From the NCBI GenBank assembly GCA_028706255.1, contig JAQWBS010000001.1, positions 87,617 to 151,616 of the forward strand: a stretch of DNA of 64,000 nucleotides, in the 5' to 3' direction. Of this stretch, positions 22,868-32,136 are shown in pieces (within the stretch, counting starts at the first letter, position 1; the number at the start of each line of letters is the position of its first letter). The translations under genes and the position numbers were made by a program. Under the pieces are notes generated by a model that had not been told where the DNA came from, searched no databases, and saw only the letters and a list, made by a program, of their open reading frames with translations. Origin of the DNA: Alphaproteobacteria bacterium. GTDB taxonomy: Bacteria > Pseudomonadota > Alphaproteobacteria > RF32 > CAG-239.

Positions 22868-23500
22868 TTAAAACCCTAAATATTTTTCACCTTGAATAAA
22901 TCTTTCAGCCATAATGAATAACTTATTAAAGTAAGACACTCCCAAATTAACAAATCTAGCTTTATTAACTTTTATCGTTTCAAAATCATTTAATTCTCTA
23001 TTAAAGCCATAAACGGAAACCTCATCAGCTTCATCATTAAACAATCTAAAGGCATCATTTATATCTAACTCATAAACCCCATCAACCTCTTCAGGTTGTT
23101 GAAGATATTTATCAAGAGGAGTATCATCATTTAAAAAATAAGTATGTGTAAATTCTCTATTGAAAAAGGTACCTTTACTAGTTGGAATATCTACTACTTG
23201 CTTATGAACGCCCACCAAACTTAACTTGCTAAAATCCACATCAATTCCCAATTCTTCTTTCATTTCTCTGATTCCATCTTCAATACTCTCTCCTGCTGAC
23301 AAATGCCCCGCAGCTGAAACATGAAGAAGATTAGGAAATGTAGATTTTATTTTACTTCTAAGTTGAAATAGAATTTTATTATCTGGTCTGATAATCCAGC
23401 AATGAAATGTTTGATGCCACAAACCATCTAAATGTGCCTTATCTTTTTCTTCTTTACCAATATGATTATAATTCACATCAAAAATATCAATATATTCCAT
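22868..23500 (-). CDS. NUDIX hydrolase, isopentenyl-diphosphate-isomerase-like subgroup
   Basis: Hydrolyses nucleoside-diphosphate-linked substrates; the EYIDIFDVNYNHIG...LWHQTFHCWII start is typical of the YfcD/IPP-isomerase-like subgroup. The NUDIX box reads GHLSAGESIEDGIREMKEELGI. Between the first Glu and the Arg-Glu there are six residues rather than the usual seven, but the REMKEELG metal-binding core is intact. ATG 23500 is favoured over a TTG four codons earlier. 210 residues, coupled to the HD-domain gene downstream. Not predicted to be a true isomerase because it has a full hydrolase box. Confidence 0.85.
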   Translation of the reverse strand: MEYIDIFDVNYNHIGKEEKDKAHLDGLWHQTFHCWIIRPDNKILFQLRSKIKSTFPNLLHVSAAGHLSAGESIEDGIREMKEELGIDVDFSKLSLVGVHKQVVDIPTSKGTFFNREFTHTYFLNDDTPLDKYLQQPEEVDGVYELDINDAFRLFNDEADEVSVYGFNRELNDFETIKVNKARFVNLGVSYFNKLFIMAERFIQGEKYLGF

Positions 23501-23569
23501 ACCACGTTCCAATATATAAATGATTAAACCTACAAAGAAGCTTATACAATTTCACCTTTAACATCAAGG

Positions 23570-23603
23570 ACAAAAAAAGAGCTCTTCAAAAGAAGGGCTC
23601 TTT
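23570..23603 (-). terminator. Terminator downstream of tuf
   Basis: On the minus strand AAAGAGC-CCTTC pairs with GAAG-AGCTCTTT around a T4 loop and is followed by T7, about 110 bases after the tuf stop and before the NUDIX gene. Confidence 0.8.
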
Positions 23604-23645
23604 CCTTTAACTAATTAAAGTTATATAAATTGTGTGGGCTACGCC

Positions 23646-23695
23646 TTAAGTTTTTGACGAAGTGTACACAGAAAGTACACGAGGAAAAAACTTAA
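23646..23695. repeat. Palindromic repeat element (copy 1) in tuf 3' region
   Basis: Outer arms TTAAGTTTTT/AAAAACTTAA and inner arms GTGTAC/GTACAC (23662-23667/23675-23680), separated by GACGAA and GAGG. A closely similar core (GTTTTTGACGA.GTGTA...TACACGAGGAAAAA) occurs at 57865-57906 between lptE and leuS, showing a dispersed family. Confidence 0.7.
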
Positions 23696-23715
23696 AAGTA
23701 TGACACCAATTTAGA

Positions 23716-24906
23716 TTACTTTAGAATCTTAGATACCACACCGGCACCCACAGTTCTACCACCTTCACGGATTGCAAAACGAAGACCTTCGTCCATAGCA
23801 ATTGGGTGAATGAGGTTTACTGTAATTGTTACGTTGTCTCCAGGCATTACCATTTCTGTTCCTGCTGGAAGTTCAATCGCTCCTGTTACGTCTGTTGTTC
23901 TGAAATAGAACTGTGGACGATAGTTACCGAAGAATGGCGTATGACGTCCACCTTCATCTTTGTTCAAGATATAGCATTCGCCATTGAAGCTTGTGTGTGG
24001 TGTGATTGAACCAGGAGCCGCTAATACTTGTCCACGTTCAACATCTTCTCTCTTCGTTCCACGAAGCAATACACCTACGTTATCACCTGCTTGACCACTA
24101 TCCAACAATTTACGGAACATTTCAACGCCTGTACATGTTGTCTTAGCTGTTGGTTTAATGCCCACGATTTCCATTTCGTCACCAACTTTAATAACACCAC
24201 GTTCTACACGACCTGTTACCACTGTTCCACGGCCTGAAATTGAAAATACGTCTTCAATTGGCATCAAGAATGGTTTGTCAACTGCTCTTTCTGGTTGTGG
24301 AATATAAGCATCTACTGCATCCATCAAAGCAATAATTGCTTTCTTACCGATTTCTTCGTTGCTGTCTTCCAATGCTGCCAAAGCTGAACCTTTTACAATC
24401 GGAATTTCATCGCCAGGGAATTCGTATGAACTTAACAAATCTCTGATTTCCATTTCAACGAGTTCCAACAATTCTTCATCATCAACTTGGTCTACTTTGT
24501 TCATAAATACTACCAAAGCTGGTACGCCTACTTGACGTGCCAACAAAATGTGTTCACGTGTTTGTGGCATTGGACCATCTGCTGATGATACCACCAAAAT
24601 TGCACCATCCATTTGTGCCGCACCTGTAATCATATTCTTTACATAGTCAGCGTGGCCTGGGCAGTCTACGTGTGCATAGTGACGAGCCTTTGTTTCATAT
24701 TCTACGTGTGACGTTGAAATCGTGATACCACGTGCTCTTTCTTCTGGTGCTTTATCAATATTTGCATAGTCTACAAATGCACCGCCGCCTTGTTCCGCCA
24801 TAATCTTTGTAATTGCCGCTGTCAATGTCGTCTTACCATGATCAACGTGACCAATCGTGCCAATGTTACAGTGCGGTTTATTACGCTCAAATTTCTCTTT
24901 TGCCAT
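23716..24906 (-). CDS. tuf: Elongation factor Tu
   Basis: GTPase that delivers aminoacyl-tRNA to the ribosome. At 396 residues it is complete, with the P loop [10 protein letters not shown] (about 18-27), switch I region [20 protein letters not shown] (about 80-91), NKVD and the C-terminal [13 protein letters not shown]. Start ATG 24906. It lies just after tRNA-Gly and tRNA-Tyr on the same strand, as in the classical tRNA-tufB cluster, and ends at its own terminator. Whether a second tuf exists elsewhere cannot be seen. Confidence 0.99.
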   Translation of the reverse strand: MAKEKFERNKPHCNIGTIGHVDHGKTTLTAAITKIMAEQGGGAFVDYANIDKAPEERARGITISTSHVEYETKARHYAHVDCPGHADYVKNMITGAAQMDGAILVVSSADGPMPQTREHILLARQVGVPALVVFMNKVDQVDDEELLELVEMEIRDLLSSYEFPGDEIPIVKGSALAALEDSNEEIGKKAIIALMDAVDAYIPQPERAVDKPFLMPIEDVFSISGRGTVVTGRVERGVIKVGDEMEIVGIKPTAKTTCTGVEMFRKLLDSGQAGDNVGVLLRGTKREDVERGQVLAAPGSITPHTSFNGECYILNKDEGGRHTPFFGNYRPQFYFRTTDVTGAIELPAGTEMVMPGDNVTITVNLIHPIAMDEGLRFAIREGGRTVGAGVVSKILK

Positions 24907-24969
24907 AGCTAAAGTATCCTAATTGTTATTGTTAATGTTATAAATCTTATCTTCTATAGAATGGGAAAT

Positions 24970-25043
24970 TGGAGCGGGTGAAGGGAATCGAACCCTCGTC
25001 ATAAGCTTGGAAGGCTTCTGCTCTACCATTGAGCTACACCCGC
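24970..25043 (-). tRNA. glyT: tRNA-Gly (TCC anticodon)
   Basis: 74 bases with encoded CCA. Acceptor GCGGGTG/CACCCGC, D arm AGCTCAATGGTAGAGC, anticodon loop CTTCCAA on an AGAAGC/GCTT-type stem, variable loop, and T arm GAGGGTTCGATTCCCTT. Located between tRNA-Tyr and tuf in the same transcript. Confidence 0.97.
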
Positions 25044-25082
25044 ATATTCACCAAAGCCATTCTGGCAACTCTCTTTATAAAA

Positions 25083-25169
25083 ATGGTGGAGGGGGAAGGA
25101 TTCGAACCTTCGTAGACCATAGTCGACGGATTTACAGTCCGTTGCATTTGACCGCTCTGCCACCCCTCC
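25083..25169 (-). tRNA. tyrU: tRNA-Tyr (GTA anticodon)
   Basis: 87 bases including CCA and the long variable arm of class II tRNAs. Acceptor GGAGGGG with CCCCTCC-type complement, anticodon stem CGGA/TCCG around CTGTAAA (anticodon GTA), T arm GAAGGTTCGAATCCTTC. First gene of the tRNA-Tyr, tRNA-Gly, tuf transcript. Confidence 0.98.
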
Positions 25170-25211
25170 TCTTTATAAAGTCAGAGAGTTGTTACAAACT
25201 AACTAAGAGGC

Positions 25212-25240
25212 AAATAACCTTATTTTCGCCTGATTGTCAA
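25212..25240 (-). promoter_or_regulatory. Promoter of the tRNA-Tyr/tRNA-Gly/tuf transcript
   Basis: Consensus -35 TTGACA (25235-25240) with a 17-base spacer and -10 TTATTT (25212-25217) on the minus strand, about 40 bases before tRNA-Tyr. Confidence 0.7.
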
Positions 25241-25309
25241 CATATTTTTTATTATTTTTTTAACTTATCCGCATTATTATTCATTAACCAATAATTTAAG
25301 GAGATTAAA

Positions 25310-26215
25310 ATGTCGAAAATCGTCCTAACTGAGAGAAGCAATCCCCAAACAAAAAACATAGATTTGATGAGTGCATATGAAATTGCCAAAGCAATAAATG
25401 AAGAAGATAAAAAAGTTGCCCTAGCAATTGAAACCCAACTTAAACAAATTGGAGATGCCATTGAGCTTATTGCGCAAGCCTTTGAAAGAGGTGGTCGCCT
25501 TGCTTATTTTGGAGCAGGAACAAGTGGACGACTTGGTGTGCTTGATGCCTCTGAGTGTTGGCCAACTTTTGGTGTTGAACATGGTATGGTCGTTGGCTAT
25601 ATTGCTGGTGGAGATAAAGCACTTAGATTCTCAATTGAAAACTCAGAAGATAGCGAAGAGCTTGGACTCAAAGATATAGAAGATTTCAAACCGACAAAAA
25701 ATGACATCATCGTAGGTATTTCAGCAAACGGGGGTCCAAAATATGTTCTTAAAGTTTTATCTGAAGCAAAAAAAGTGGGAGCAAAAACAATTGGCATTAG
25801 CTCAAACCCTGAAGCAAAGCTTCAAGAATTTTCAGACATTTTTATCAACCCTGTTGTTGGAGAAGAAGCAATCACAGGATCTTCACGTATGAAATCTGGC
25901 AGTTCTCAAAAGATGGTTTTAAACATGCTGTCAACAGGGGCAATGATTCGCATTGGCAAAACCTATCAAAACTATATGATAGACGTGCGGATGTTAAATG
26001 AAAAACTTGTCGACAGGGGCGTTCGCTTTGTTTCAGAAATTGCTGAAATTCCTCTGGATGAGGCAAAAAAATATATTGATTTAAGCAACAAAAAGGTCAA
26101 GACTGCTATTGTGATGGCAAAACAAAAATGTTCTAAAGAAGAAGCAGAAGAAATTTTGGCACAAAACAACGGAATTTTAAGGAAAGTTATAAAGGACAAT
26201 CATGGCAAAATATAA
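25310..26215 (+). CDS. murQ: N-acetylmuramic acid 6-phosphate etherase
   Basis: Cleaves the lactyl ether of MurNAc-6-phosphate to give GlcNAc-6-phosphate and D-lactate in peptidoglycan recycling. The 301-residue protein carries the SIS-domain signatures: TERSNPQTKNIDLMSA at the N terminus, FGAGTSGRLGVLDASECWPTF (about 67-87), ISANGGPKYV and TGSSRMKSGSSQKMVLNML (about 189-207). Start ATG 25310 has AAGGAG upstream. It overlaps rlmB by 14 bases, so they are cotranscribed although functionally unrelated. A phosphotransferase or AnmK partner is not in this window. Confidence 0.96.
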   Translation: MSKIVLTERSNPQTKNIDLMSAYEIAKAINEEDKKVALAIETQLKQIGDAIELIAQAFERGGRLAYFGAGTSGRLGVLDASECWPTFGVEHGMVVGYIAGGDKALRFSIENSEDSEELGLKDIEDFKPTKNDIIVGISANGGPKYVLKVLSEAKKVGAKTIGISSNPEAKLQEFSDIFINPVVGEEAITGSSRMKSGSSQKMVLNMLSTGAMIRIGKTYQNYMIDVRMLNEKLVDRGVRFVSEIAEIPLDEAKKYIDLSNKKVKTAIVMAKQKCSKEEAEEILAQNNGILRKVIKDNHGKI

Positions 26216-26969
26216 TCGTGGCAATCAGCAACAACAAAACAACGCATCAGGCATCGTTCTTTATGGAAAGCACTCTGTTTTTTCCGCACTTAAGAACCCA
26301 AATCGTCGCTTCAACAAAATTCTTTGTACTAAAGAAAATTTTGCTGAATTTAAAGCTGCTTGCGAGCAAAACAAAATTAACGCAACCATCTTAAATGTTG
26401 TTGACCGCAAGGAGATTGAAAAAGTTGCAGGGAATGAAGCTGTTCACCAAGGTGTTTTGGCATATTGCAAAGAACTTGACAACTACCTCTTAGACGACAT
26501 TCTAACCCTTGCCGAAGACAAAGAAAGATGTCACGTTCTCATTCTTGACCAAGTGACAGACCCTCAAAACATTGGGGCAATTATCCGTTCTTGTGCCGCA
26601 TTTAACACACTTGCACTCATTGTTCAAGACAAGAACTCCCCAAGAGAAACTGGCGCAATGGTCAGAGCTTCTGCTGGCACGATTGATATGTTGCCAATTT
26701 GCCGTGTAACAAACCTTTCCAGAGCGATTGAACAACTTAAGGAAGCAAATTTTTGGATTGTGGGCATGGACGGCTCTGCAAAACAGATGATTGATGAACT
26801 TGCTAAGGGTGGAAAAACTGCAATTGTTATGGGAAGTGAAGGTAAGGGAATGCGTCGCCTTGTGGAAGAAAATTGCGATATCACTGTCAAACTTCCAATT
26901 TCTTCAGATGTTGAGAGCTTGAATGTGTCAACTGCTGCTGCCATTGCCCTTTATGAACTAAATAAATAA
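26202..26969 (+). CDS. rlmB: 23S rRNA (guanosine-2'-O-)-methyltransferase RlmB-like (SpoU family)
   Basis: TrmH/SpoU-family enzyme that methylates a ribose 2'-OH, in RlmB at G2251 of 23S rRNA. 255 residues: an N-terminal L30e-like substrate domain (about 15-95; VLYGKHSVFSALKNP) and the knotted SPOUT domain with motif 1 DQVTDPQNIGAIIRS (about 107-121), motif 2 AIVMGSEGKGMR and motif 3 LPISSDVESLNVSTAAAIAL. Starts inside the murQ 3' end. The exact rRNA target versus a tRNA target cannot be proved, but length and the N-terminal domain fit RlmB. Confidence 0.9.
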   Translation: MAKYNRGNQQQQNNASGIVLYGKHSVFSALKNPNRRFNKILCTKENFAEFKAACEQNKINATILNVVDRKEIEKVAGNEAVHQGVLAYCKELDNYLLDDILTLAEDKERCHVLILDQVTDPQNIGAIIRSCAAFNTLALIVQDKNSPRETGAMVRASAGTIDMLPICRVTNLSRAIEQLKEANFWIVGMDGSAKQMIDELAKGGKTAIVMGSEGKGMRRLVEENCDITVKLPISSDVESLNVSTAAAIALYELNK

Positions 26970-27002
26970 ACCATAAAGATTATTTTTATGAGGAACGCAG
27001 AA

Positions 27003-27725
27003 ATGAAAACGACCATAAAAGTAAGCCACTTAACAAAAGACTTTCAAATTCTTAAGGCGGTTAATGAGGTTTCTTTTGAGGCTAAGAAAGGAGAAATCAT
27101 TGCCCTTCTCGGTCCAAATGGGGCGGGAAAATCGACCTTAATGAATATGATTGTTGGTTATCTTTCGCCAACGCAAGGCAACATTCAAATTCTCGAAAAA
27201 GACATTTCACAATATGGCATTTTTGCCAAAGAAAACATTGGTTTTCTTTCTGAAGGGGCGCCACTTTATGCCGATTTGAGTGTGAAGAGCTTTTTATCAT
27301 ACATCGCCGAACTCAAAGGCTTTTATGGAAAAAACAAAAAAACTGAGGTCGCCCGTGTGGCAAAACTTGCCAACATCACAGACATTTTAGAACAAAAAAT
27401 TGAAACCTTATCTAAGGGCTATTCCAGACGAGTTGGATTTGCGCAAAGCATTATTGGCAATCCACCAATCTTATTGCTAGATGAGCCAACAGACGGACTA
27501 GACCCTAACCAAAAAGAATATATGCGTCAACTCATTGCCAAAATGGGAAAAGATAAAACGATTATTATCTCCACACATTTACTGGAGGAGGCTGAAACAA
27601 TCTGCAATCGCATTATCCTTATCAATAAAGGCGAAATCAAGGCAGACGGAAACCTTGAAGCAATTTTAAAACAAACAAAAACAAAAAACTTAGCAGAAAC
27701 CTTTAAAAAGCTAACAAAACTCTGA
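27003..27725 (+). CDS. ABC transporter ATP-binding protein (GldA-like)
   Basis: Nucleotide-binding subunit of an ABC-2 exporter. 240 residues from ATG 27003, chosen over ATG 26988 because GAGGA precedes it. Walker A GPNGAGKST (about 38-46), Q loop region, a signature LSKGYSRR in the usual LSGGQ place, Walker B ILLLDEPTDGLDP and H loop STHLLEEAE are all visible. It is 10 bases before the large fused permease, so both form one transporter, similar in layout to the gldA-gldFG-type exporters; the cargo is unknown. Confidence 0.92.
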   Translation: MKTTIKVSHLTKDFQILKAVNEVSFEAKKGEIIALLGPNGAGKSTLMNMIVGYLSPTQGNIQILEKDISQYGIFAKENIGFLSEGAPLYADLSVKSFLSYIAELKGFYGKNKKTEVARVAKLANITDILEQKIETLSKGYSRRVGFAQSIIGNPPILLLDEPTDGLDPNQKEYMRQLIAKMGKDKTIIISTHLLEEAETICNRIILINKGEIKADGNLEAILKQTKTKNLAETFKKLTKL

Positions 27726-27735
27726 GAGAAAAAAT

Positions 27736-30700
27736 ATGAAAAAAATGGGAATCATCATTAAGAACGAACTTTTCAGATATTTCACCTCTCCGCTAGCCTA
27801 TGTTTATCTGATAAGTTTTCTCCTTCTCAACGGCTCTTTTGCCTTTTATTTTGGGGATTTCTTCCGTCGTGGACAAGCAAATCTTGATGCTATGTTTGCG
27901 TTTCAACCATGGTTATACCTCATTTTTATCCCAGGAATTGCGATGCGTCTTTGGGCTGAAGAATTTCGCTCCAAGACCGTAATCCAAATTGTGACGATGC
28001 CTATATCTATTACGACATTAGTTTGGGGAAAGTTTTTTGCAGCATGGCTTTTTGCAGGCATCGCACTTGCTTTAACCTTTCCATTCTGGATTTCTGTCAA
28101 CTTATTAGGCTCTCCTGATAATGGTGTAATTTTCATGGCTTATTTAGCAAGTTTCTTACTTGCTGGAAGCATTCTTGCAATCTCAGCAACAATGTCTGCC
28201 TTAACTCAAAATCAGGTTATTGCCCTTGTGTTGTCTTTCTTTGCAAATATCCTTTTCTTCTTAAGCGGACTAGATTTTGTGCTTAATTTCTTTAGGCTTT
28301 TTGCCCCTGTTGCTTTTGTTGATATGATTGCCTCATTCAGTTTTATAACACACTTTACCACCATGAGCAAAGGGCTGATTGAACTTAGAGATTTAGTCTT
28401 TTTTGCAAGCATTATTCTCTTGTTCAACTTTGCAACAACTTTGATTGTAAACTTTAAAACTTCAGGCACATCAAAGCTTTTCAAATCTAATAATAAGAAA
28501 TATTACAATATCTCCTTTGCCTTCATTTTAGTTGGATTTATCGGCTTAAATTTAATGGCAAATAGCTTGCTAAGAAACATTCAATTTGATGCCACAGAAG
28601 AAAAATTATACACCTTAAGCCCTTCAACACAAAAAGTTTTAGAAGACCTTCCAGACAATGTTTTAATTAAATTTTACTACTCACCTATGTTGGGTGAAAA
28701 GAACTATGAAATGCGTTTAATGTTTGACCGCATTCGCATTTTACTCAATAAATATGTCGCAGCTTCTAACGGAAAGATTGATTACAAAATTTATGCTCCA
28801 AAGTTTTTAGACCGCATTGAAGATGAAGCAATCACCAATAAAATCCAACCAATTCCGATGATTGAACTCAATCAAAATGGTTTCTTTGGCATGACCTTTT
28901 CAGACGCTTTAGATAATAAGAAATCAATTCCTTTCTTCCCAATGGAAAGACAAAATTTTATCGAGCAAGACATTACTCAAAAAATTTATGAATTATATCA
29001 TCAAAAGAAAACCGTGGGCATTTTAACACCATTAGTGATTGGTGATTCGAAAATTTCAGAAAACGTCATCACCACACGCTGGGAAATCGTGAATGTAATT
29101 GAAGAGCTTTATGACATCAAATTTATCTCTAAACCTGAAGAGATTGATAACCTTGATGTCTTAATGATTATCCACCCACAAAAACTTGACAACGAAATCA
29201 TTGAGAGCATTAAAGCATATAGTAGAAAGGGCGGAAAGTTTTTTGTGGCAGCTGATGGAGCTGTTGAATCTTCTCGTCTTTACACAGTTGCTAACCAAGA
29301 ATTTGCACCTTCAAATATGAATGGACTTGACGAGTTTTGGGGCGTTAAGCTTTATAACAACTGGGTTGTTGCGGATATGGACAACTCTATTGCGGTTGAT
29401 GCCACAGATAACTACAAAAGCAATCCAAAATTTTCACAAGACCTCATTCAGTTAAAATATGACAACAAAGCCTTTAATCCGCATTTGCCAGAAATTGCAA
29501 ATTTGCAATCCATTATGTTCACCTCTGTTTCGCCAATTGTCCCAACGGGAAAAGATATCATTTTCATTCCAATGATTAAGGCAAGTGATAATTCTCAAAT
29601 TATGCCAATTAAAACAATTTATGACAACCTAGCTCCAAATGAAATTTTGAAACTTTTCAAACCAGATGAGAACACCAAAATCTTGGCAGCAAGAGTTTTG
29701 GGTGAAACCATTGAAAATCCATTTGAACTTGTCATCGTGGGGGACACGGATTTTCTTTATGATTCATTTTGGAGTAAATCCACGCAAATTCTTGATGAGC
29801 AATATGCTATTCCACTTTTGGATAATGCCAATTTTGTGATGAATGTATTAGACACATTAACGCAAGACACAAACTTAGTGGAACTTCGAGGCAGAGCAGC
29901 AAAATTCCGCAAATTTGAGGACGTTGAAAAATCTCGCCGTGAAGCACAACATGAGTTTGCACTTAAAGAAGCCAGCATTTTAGAAAAAATAGACCGCACG
30001 AAAAAAGACCTTGAAGAGATTACAAACAAAAGAAACTTTGAAAAAAGAGATGAATTTACAACCGATGAATTAGCGGTTTTAGCAAACATTCGCCAAAACT
30101 TTGAAGCGCTACGCCAAGAACTGAGTGACATTCGATTAAATAATAATCTACGTGTAAAGAAAATTGAAACAGACTTGAAACTTTTTAACATTTTTGCCGT
30201 TCCAACACTCATTCTCTTAGCGCTTCTGATTGGCAAAAAACGTCAAAAAGGCAAAACTGAAAAACCCTCACAAAAATTATCTTTCAATAAAGAATTTAAG
30301 ATTGTGATGGGTGCCTCTTTAGCGCTCCTTATTGTCGGCACACTTGCAACTTTTCTCACAGACCGTAGTGAAATTGATTCATATGAAGATAAAGCCGTTT
30401 TCGAAAACCTTGCCCAAGAAGTTAATTCCCTTGAAAAAATTGCAATTAAAAGACACGAAAGCGAACTTGTTTTCTACAAAGAAAATAACATCTGGAAACT
30501 CCAAGGATATGAAGATTTCCCTGTGTATCAAGAACGAATCAAAAGCCTTCTTATTTCGCTAATCAATGCCAGATATTATGAGAAGAAAACATCCAAAATG
30601 GAACATCTTGATAAATTTGGACTAACGCCAATTGAAGAACCAAACTCAAAAAACACCAGAATTGAACTTCTTGCTGAAAATGGAAAAATCATTTCCGCTT

Positions 30701-31185
30701 TTGAAATTGGAAAACTCGACATTGACATTGGTAGAGGAGCAAAAGCTGCATATATGAAATTTGACAATCAGTTCCAAGTTTGGCTCATTGCTGTTGATTT
30801 CATCGATTTATCATCAAACTGGCAAGACTGGACATATAGCACTGCGTGGAATTTACGCTTCGGCAGACTTCAAAACTTTGATAACAAATCAACAAACGAA
30901 AGCCTGCTTTTCGCTAGAGATTTAGTTAATGTTCACTTCACAGGAAAAACGCTTCCTAAAGGAACAGAGCTTTCTTCCATTGAACTTATAACGGAAGATG
31001 ACGATAAAATAGAACTTGAATTATTTAAGAACGGAACAGATTATGCTGTCAGCTATAAACAAGTTTCTCAAAGGCTAACAAACCAGCACCTTCAGTTTTT
31101 CTATGAAACTGTTAAAGGTAAGAAATATCAGATTTCTGCAGAAGATAAGGACACAATATTAAATGACATCAACAACCTCAGATAA
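27736..31185 (+). CDS. Fused ABC-2 permease, GldG-like and DUF4340 protein
   Basis: 1,149 residues joining three normally separate proteins. Residues 1-245 are a six-helix ABC-2 permease (GldF-like; IKNELFRYFTSPLAYVY, RLWAEEFRSKT). Residues 253-832 are a GldG/ABC_transp_aux-like part: membrane anchor at about 253-275, large periplasmic domain (LYTLSPSTQKVLEDLP), coiled coil about 725-810 and a closing helix at about 816-832. Residues 853-1149 are a membrane anchor plus a DUF4340 domain (WKLQGYEDFPVYQERIKSLL, HLDKFGL, PEEPNSK-like segment). Start ATG 27736 follows the ATPase gene. Related genes are found as separate neighbours in other bacteria; fusion fixes their 1:1:1 ratio. Cargo unknown, perhaps envelope polysaccharide or lipid. 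Confidence 0.88.
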   Translation: MKKMGIIIKNELFRYFTSPLAYVYLISFLLLNGSFAFYFGDFFRRGQANLDAMFAFQPWLYLIFIPGIAMRLWAEEFRSKTVIQIVTMPISITTLVWGKFFAAWLFAGIALALTFPFWISVNLLGSPDNGVIFMAYLASFLLAGSILAISATMSALTQNQVIALVLSFFANILFFLSGLDFVLNFFRLFAPVAFVDMIASFSFITHFTTMSKGLIELRDLVFFASIILLFNFATTLIVNFKTSGTSKLFKSNNKKYYNISFAFILVGFIGLNLMANSLLRNIQFDATEEKLYTLSPSTQKVLEDLPDNVLIKFYYSPMLGEKNYEMRLMFDRIRILLNKYVAASNGKIDYKIYAPKFLDRIEDEAITNKIQPIPMIELNQNGFFGMTFSDALDNKKSIPFFPMERQNFIEQDITQKIYELYHQKKTVGILTPLVIGDSKISENVITTRWEIVNVIEELYDIKFISKPEEIDNLDVLMIIHPQKLDNEIIESIKAYSRKGGKFFVAADGAVESSRLYTVANQEFAPSNMNGLDEFWGVKLYNNWVVADMDNSIAVDATDNYKSNPKFSQDLIQLKYDNKAFNPHLPEIANLQSIMFTSVSPIVPTGKDIIFIPMIKASDNSQIMPIKTIYDNLAPNEILKLFKPDENTKILAARVLGETIENPFELVIVGDTDFLYDSFWSKSTQILDEQYAIPLLDNANFVMNVLDTLTQDTNLVELRGRAAKFRKFEDVEKSRREAQHEFALKEASILEKIDRTKKDLEEITNKRNFEKRDEFTTDELAVLANIRQNFEALRQELSDIRLNNNLRVKKIETDLKLFNIFAVPTLILLALLIGKKRQKGKTEKPSQKLSFNKEFKIVMGASLALLIVGTLATFLTDRSEIDSYEDKAVFENLAQEVNSLEKIAIKRHESELVFYKENNIWKLQGYEDFPVYQERIKSLLISLINARYYEKKTSKMEHLDKFGLTPIEEPNSKNTRIELLAENGKIISAFEIGKLDIDIGRGAKAAYMKFDNQFQVWLIAVDFIDLSSNWQDWTYSTAWNLRFGRLQNFDNKSTNESLLFARDLVNVHFTGKTLPKGTELSSIELITEDDDKIELELFKNGTDYAVSYKQVSQRLTNQHLQFFYETVKGKKYQISAEDKDTILNDINNLR

Positions 31186-32077
31186 CCTAAAAGCTTTAAA
31201 AAAGAAAGCCGGTTTTCTAAGCATTTCATTAGCTTTATTTTTGAGCATTTTGAAAATCATTGCAACAATTTACACAGGCTCTCTAGCGATTTATTCTTCA
31301 ATGATTGATAGCCTTTCTGACGTTTTGGCATCTACTGTGACCTTCTTCGCAATTCGTTTTTCCACACGTCCTGCCAGTCGAGATTTTAGGTATGGTTATG
31401 GCAAAGCAGAAGCGATTAGCTCTCTTTTCCAATCATTGTTTATTGCCGCTTCTGGACTTTATGTCCTTTGTGACGGCATCATACGTTTACGCTCCCCCGA
31501 AGCACTTGATGATAGTTTCATTGGCATTAGCATAATGATTATCAGCCTCCTTTTAACGTTAGCTTTAGTGATGTTTCAAAACCATGTCATCAAGAAAACA
31601 AACTCAATGGCACTTAAGGCTGACTCAGCTCACTATCTAGTTGACCTCACAACAAACGCTTCAATTATTCTTTCTTTGATTGCCATTAAGTTTTATAAAA
31701 TTTACTGGCTTGATAGCGTGATTGCCATCGTCATTTCGCTTTACCTTCTGCATATGGCATATGGCTTACTTAAAGAAGCAATTTTAACGCTGATGGATCA
31801 AGAACTTTCTGATGAAATTCGGCAAACTGTTGAGAGCCTTATTAAAAAGCAACCTTTCACCCGAGGCATACACGACCTTCGCACCAGAAGTTTAGGCGAA
31901 AAATTTCTCTTTGAATTTCATTTAGAATTAGATGAAGATATTTCCCTTAAACAAGCCCATGACTATGCCCACATCACTGAAGATGAAATTTTGAAAACAT
32001 ATCCTAATGCCCAAGTCATTATCCACCAAGAACCTTTTGGGGCGAAAGAAGAAAGACTAGACGACAATCTCTGTTAA
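31163..32077 (+). CDS. Cation diffusion facilitator (FieF-like metal efflux)
   Basis: Inner-membrane Zn/Fe/Mn-proton antiporter. 304 residues with six membrane helices (about 16-200) and a cytoplasmic C-terminal domain. Metal-site residues fit: Asp49 and Asp53 in the second helix (YSSMIDSLSDVLAS) and His/Asp in KADSAHYLVDL in the fifth. DxxxD rather than HxxxD resembles FieF/YiiP. It overlaps the fused transporter gene by 23 bases and so is probably cotranscribed with it. Metal specificity is not certain. Confidence 0.92.
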   Translation: MTSTTSDNLKALKKKAGFLSISLALFLSILKIIATIYTGSLAIYSSMIDSLSDVLASTVTFFAIRFSTRPASRDFRYGYGKAEAISSLFQSLFIAASGLYVLCDGIIRLRSPEALDDSFIGISIMIISLLLTLALVMFQNHVIKKTNSMALKADSAHYLVDLTTNASIILSLIAIKFYKIYWLDSVIAIVISLYLLHMAYGLLKEAILTLMDQELSDEIRQTVESLIKKQPFTRGIHDLRTRSLGEKFLFEFHLELDEDISLKQAHDYAHITEDEILKTYPNAQVIIHQEPFGAKEERLDDNLC

Positions 32078-32136
32078 TTTTCCATAAAAACATACGAACA
32101 AAGATAGCGTTTTCCTCTCCTTTATCTCTCTTCTTA

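Noticed and set aside
29757-30236. 159-codon open frame on the minus strand
   Set aside because: Antisense to the coiled-coil part of the fused transporter gene; Ser/Phe/Lys-rich shadow with no family resemblance.
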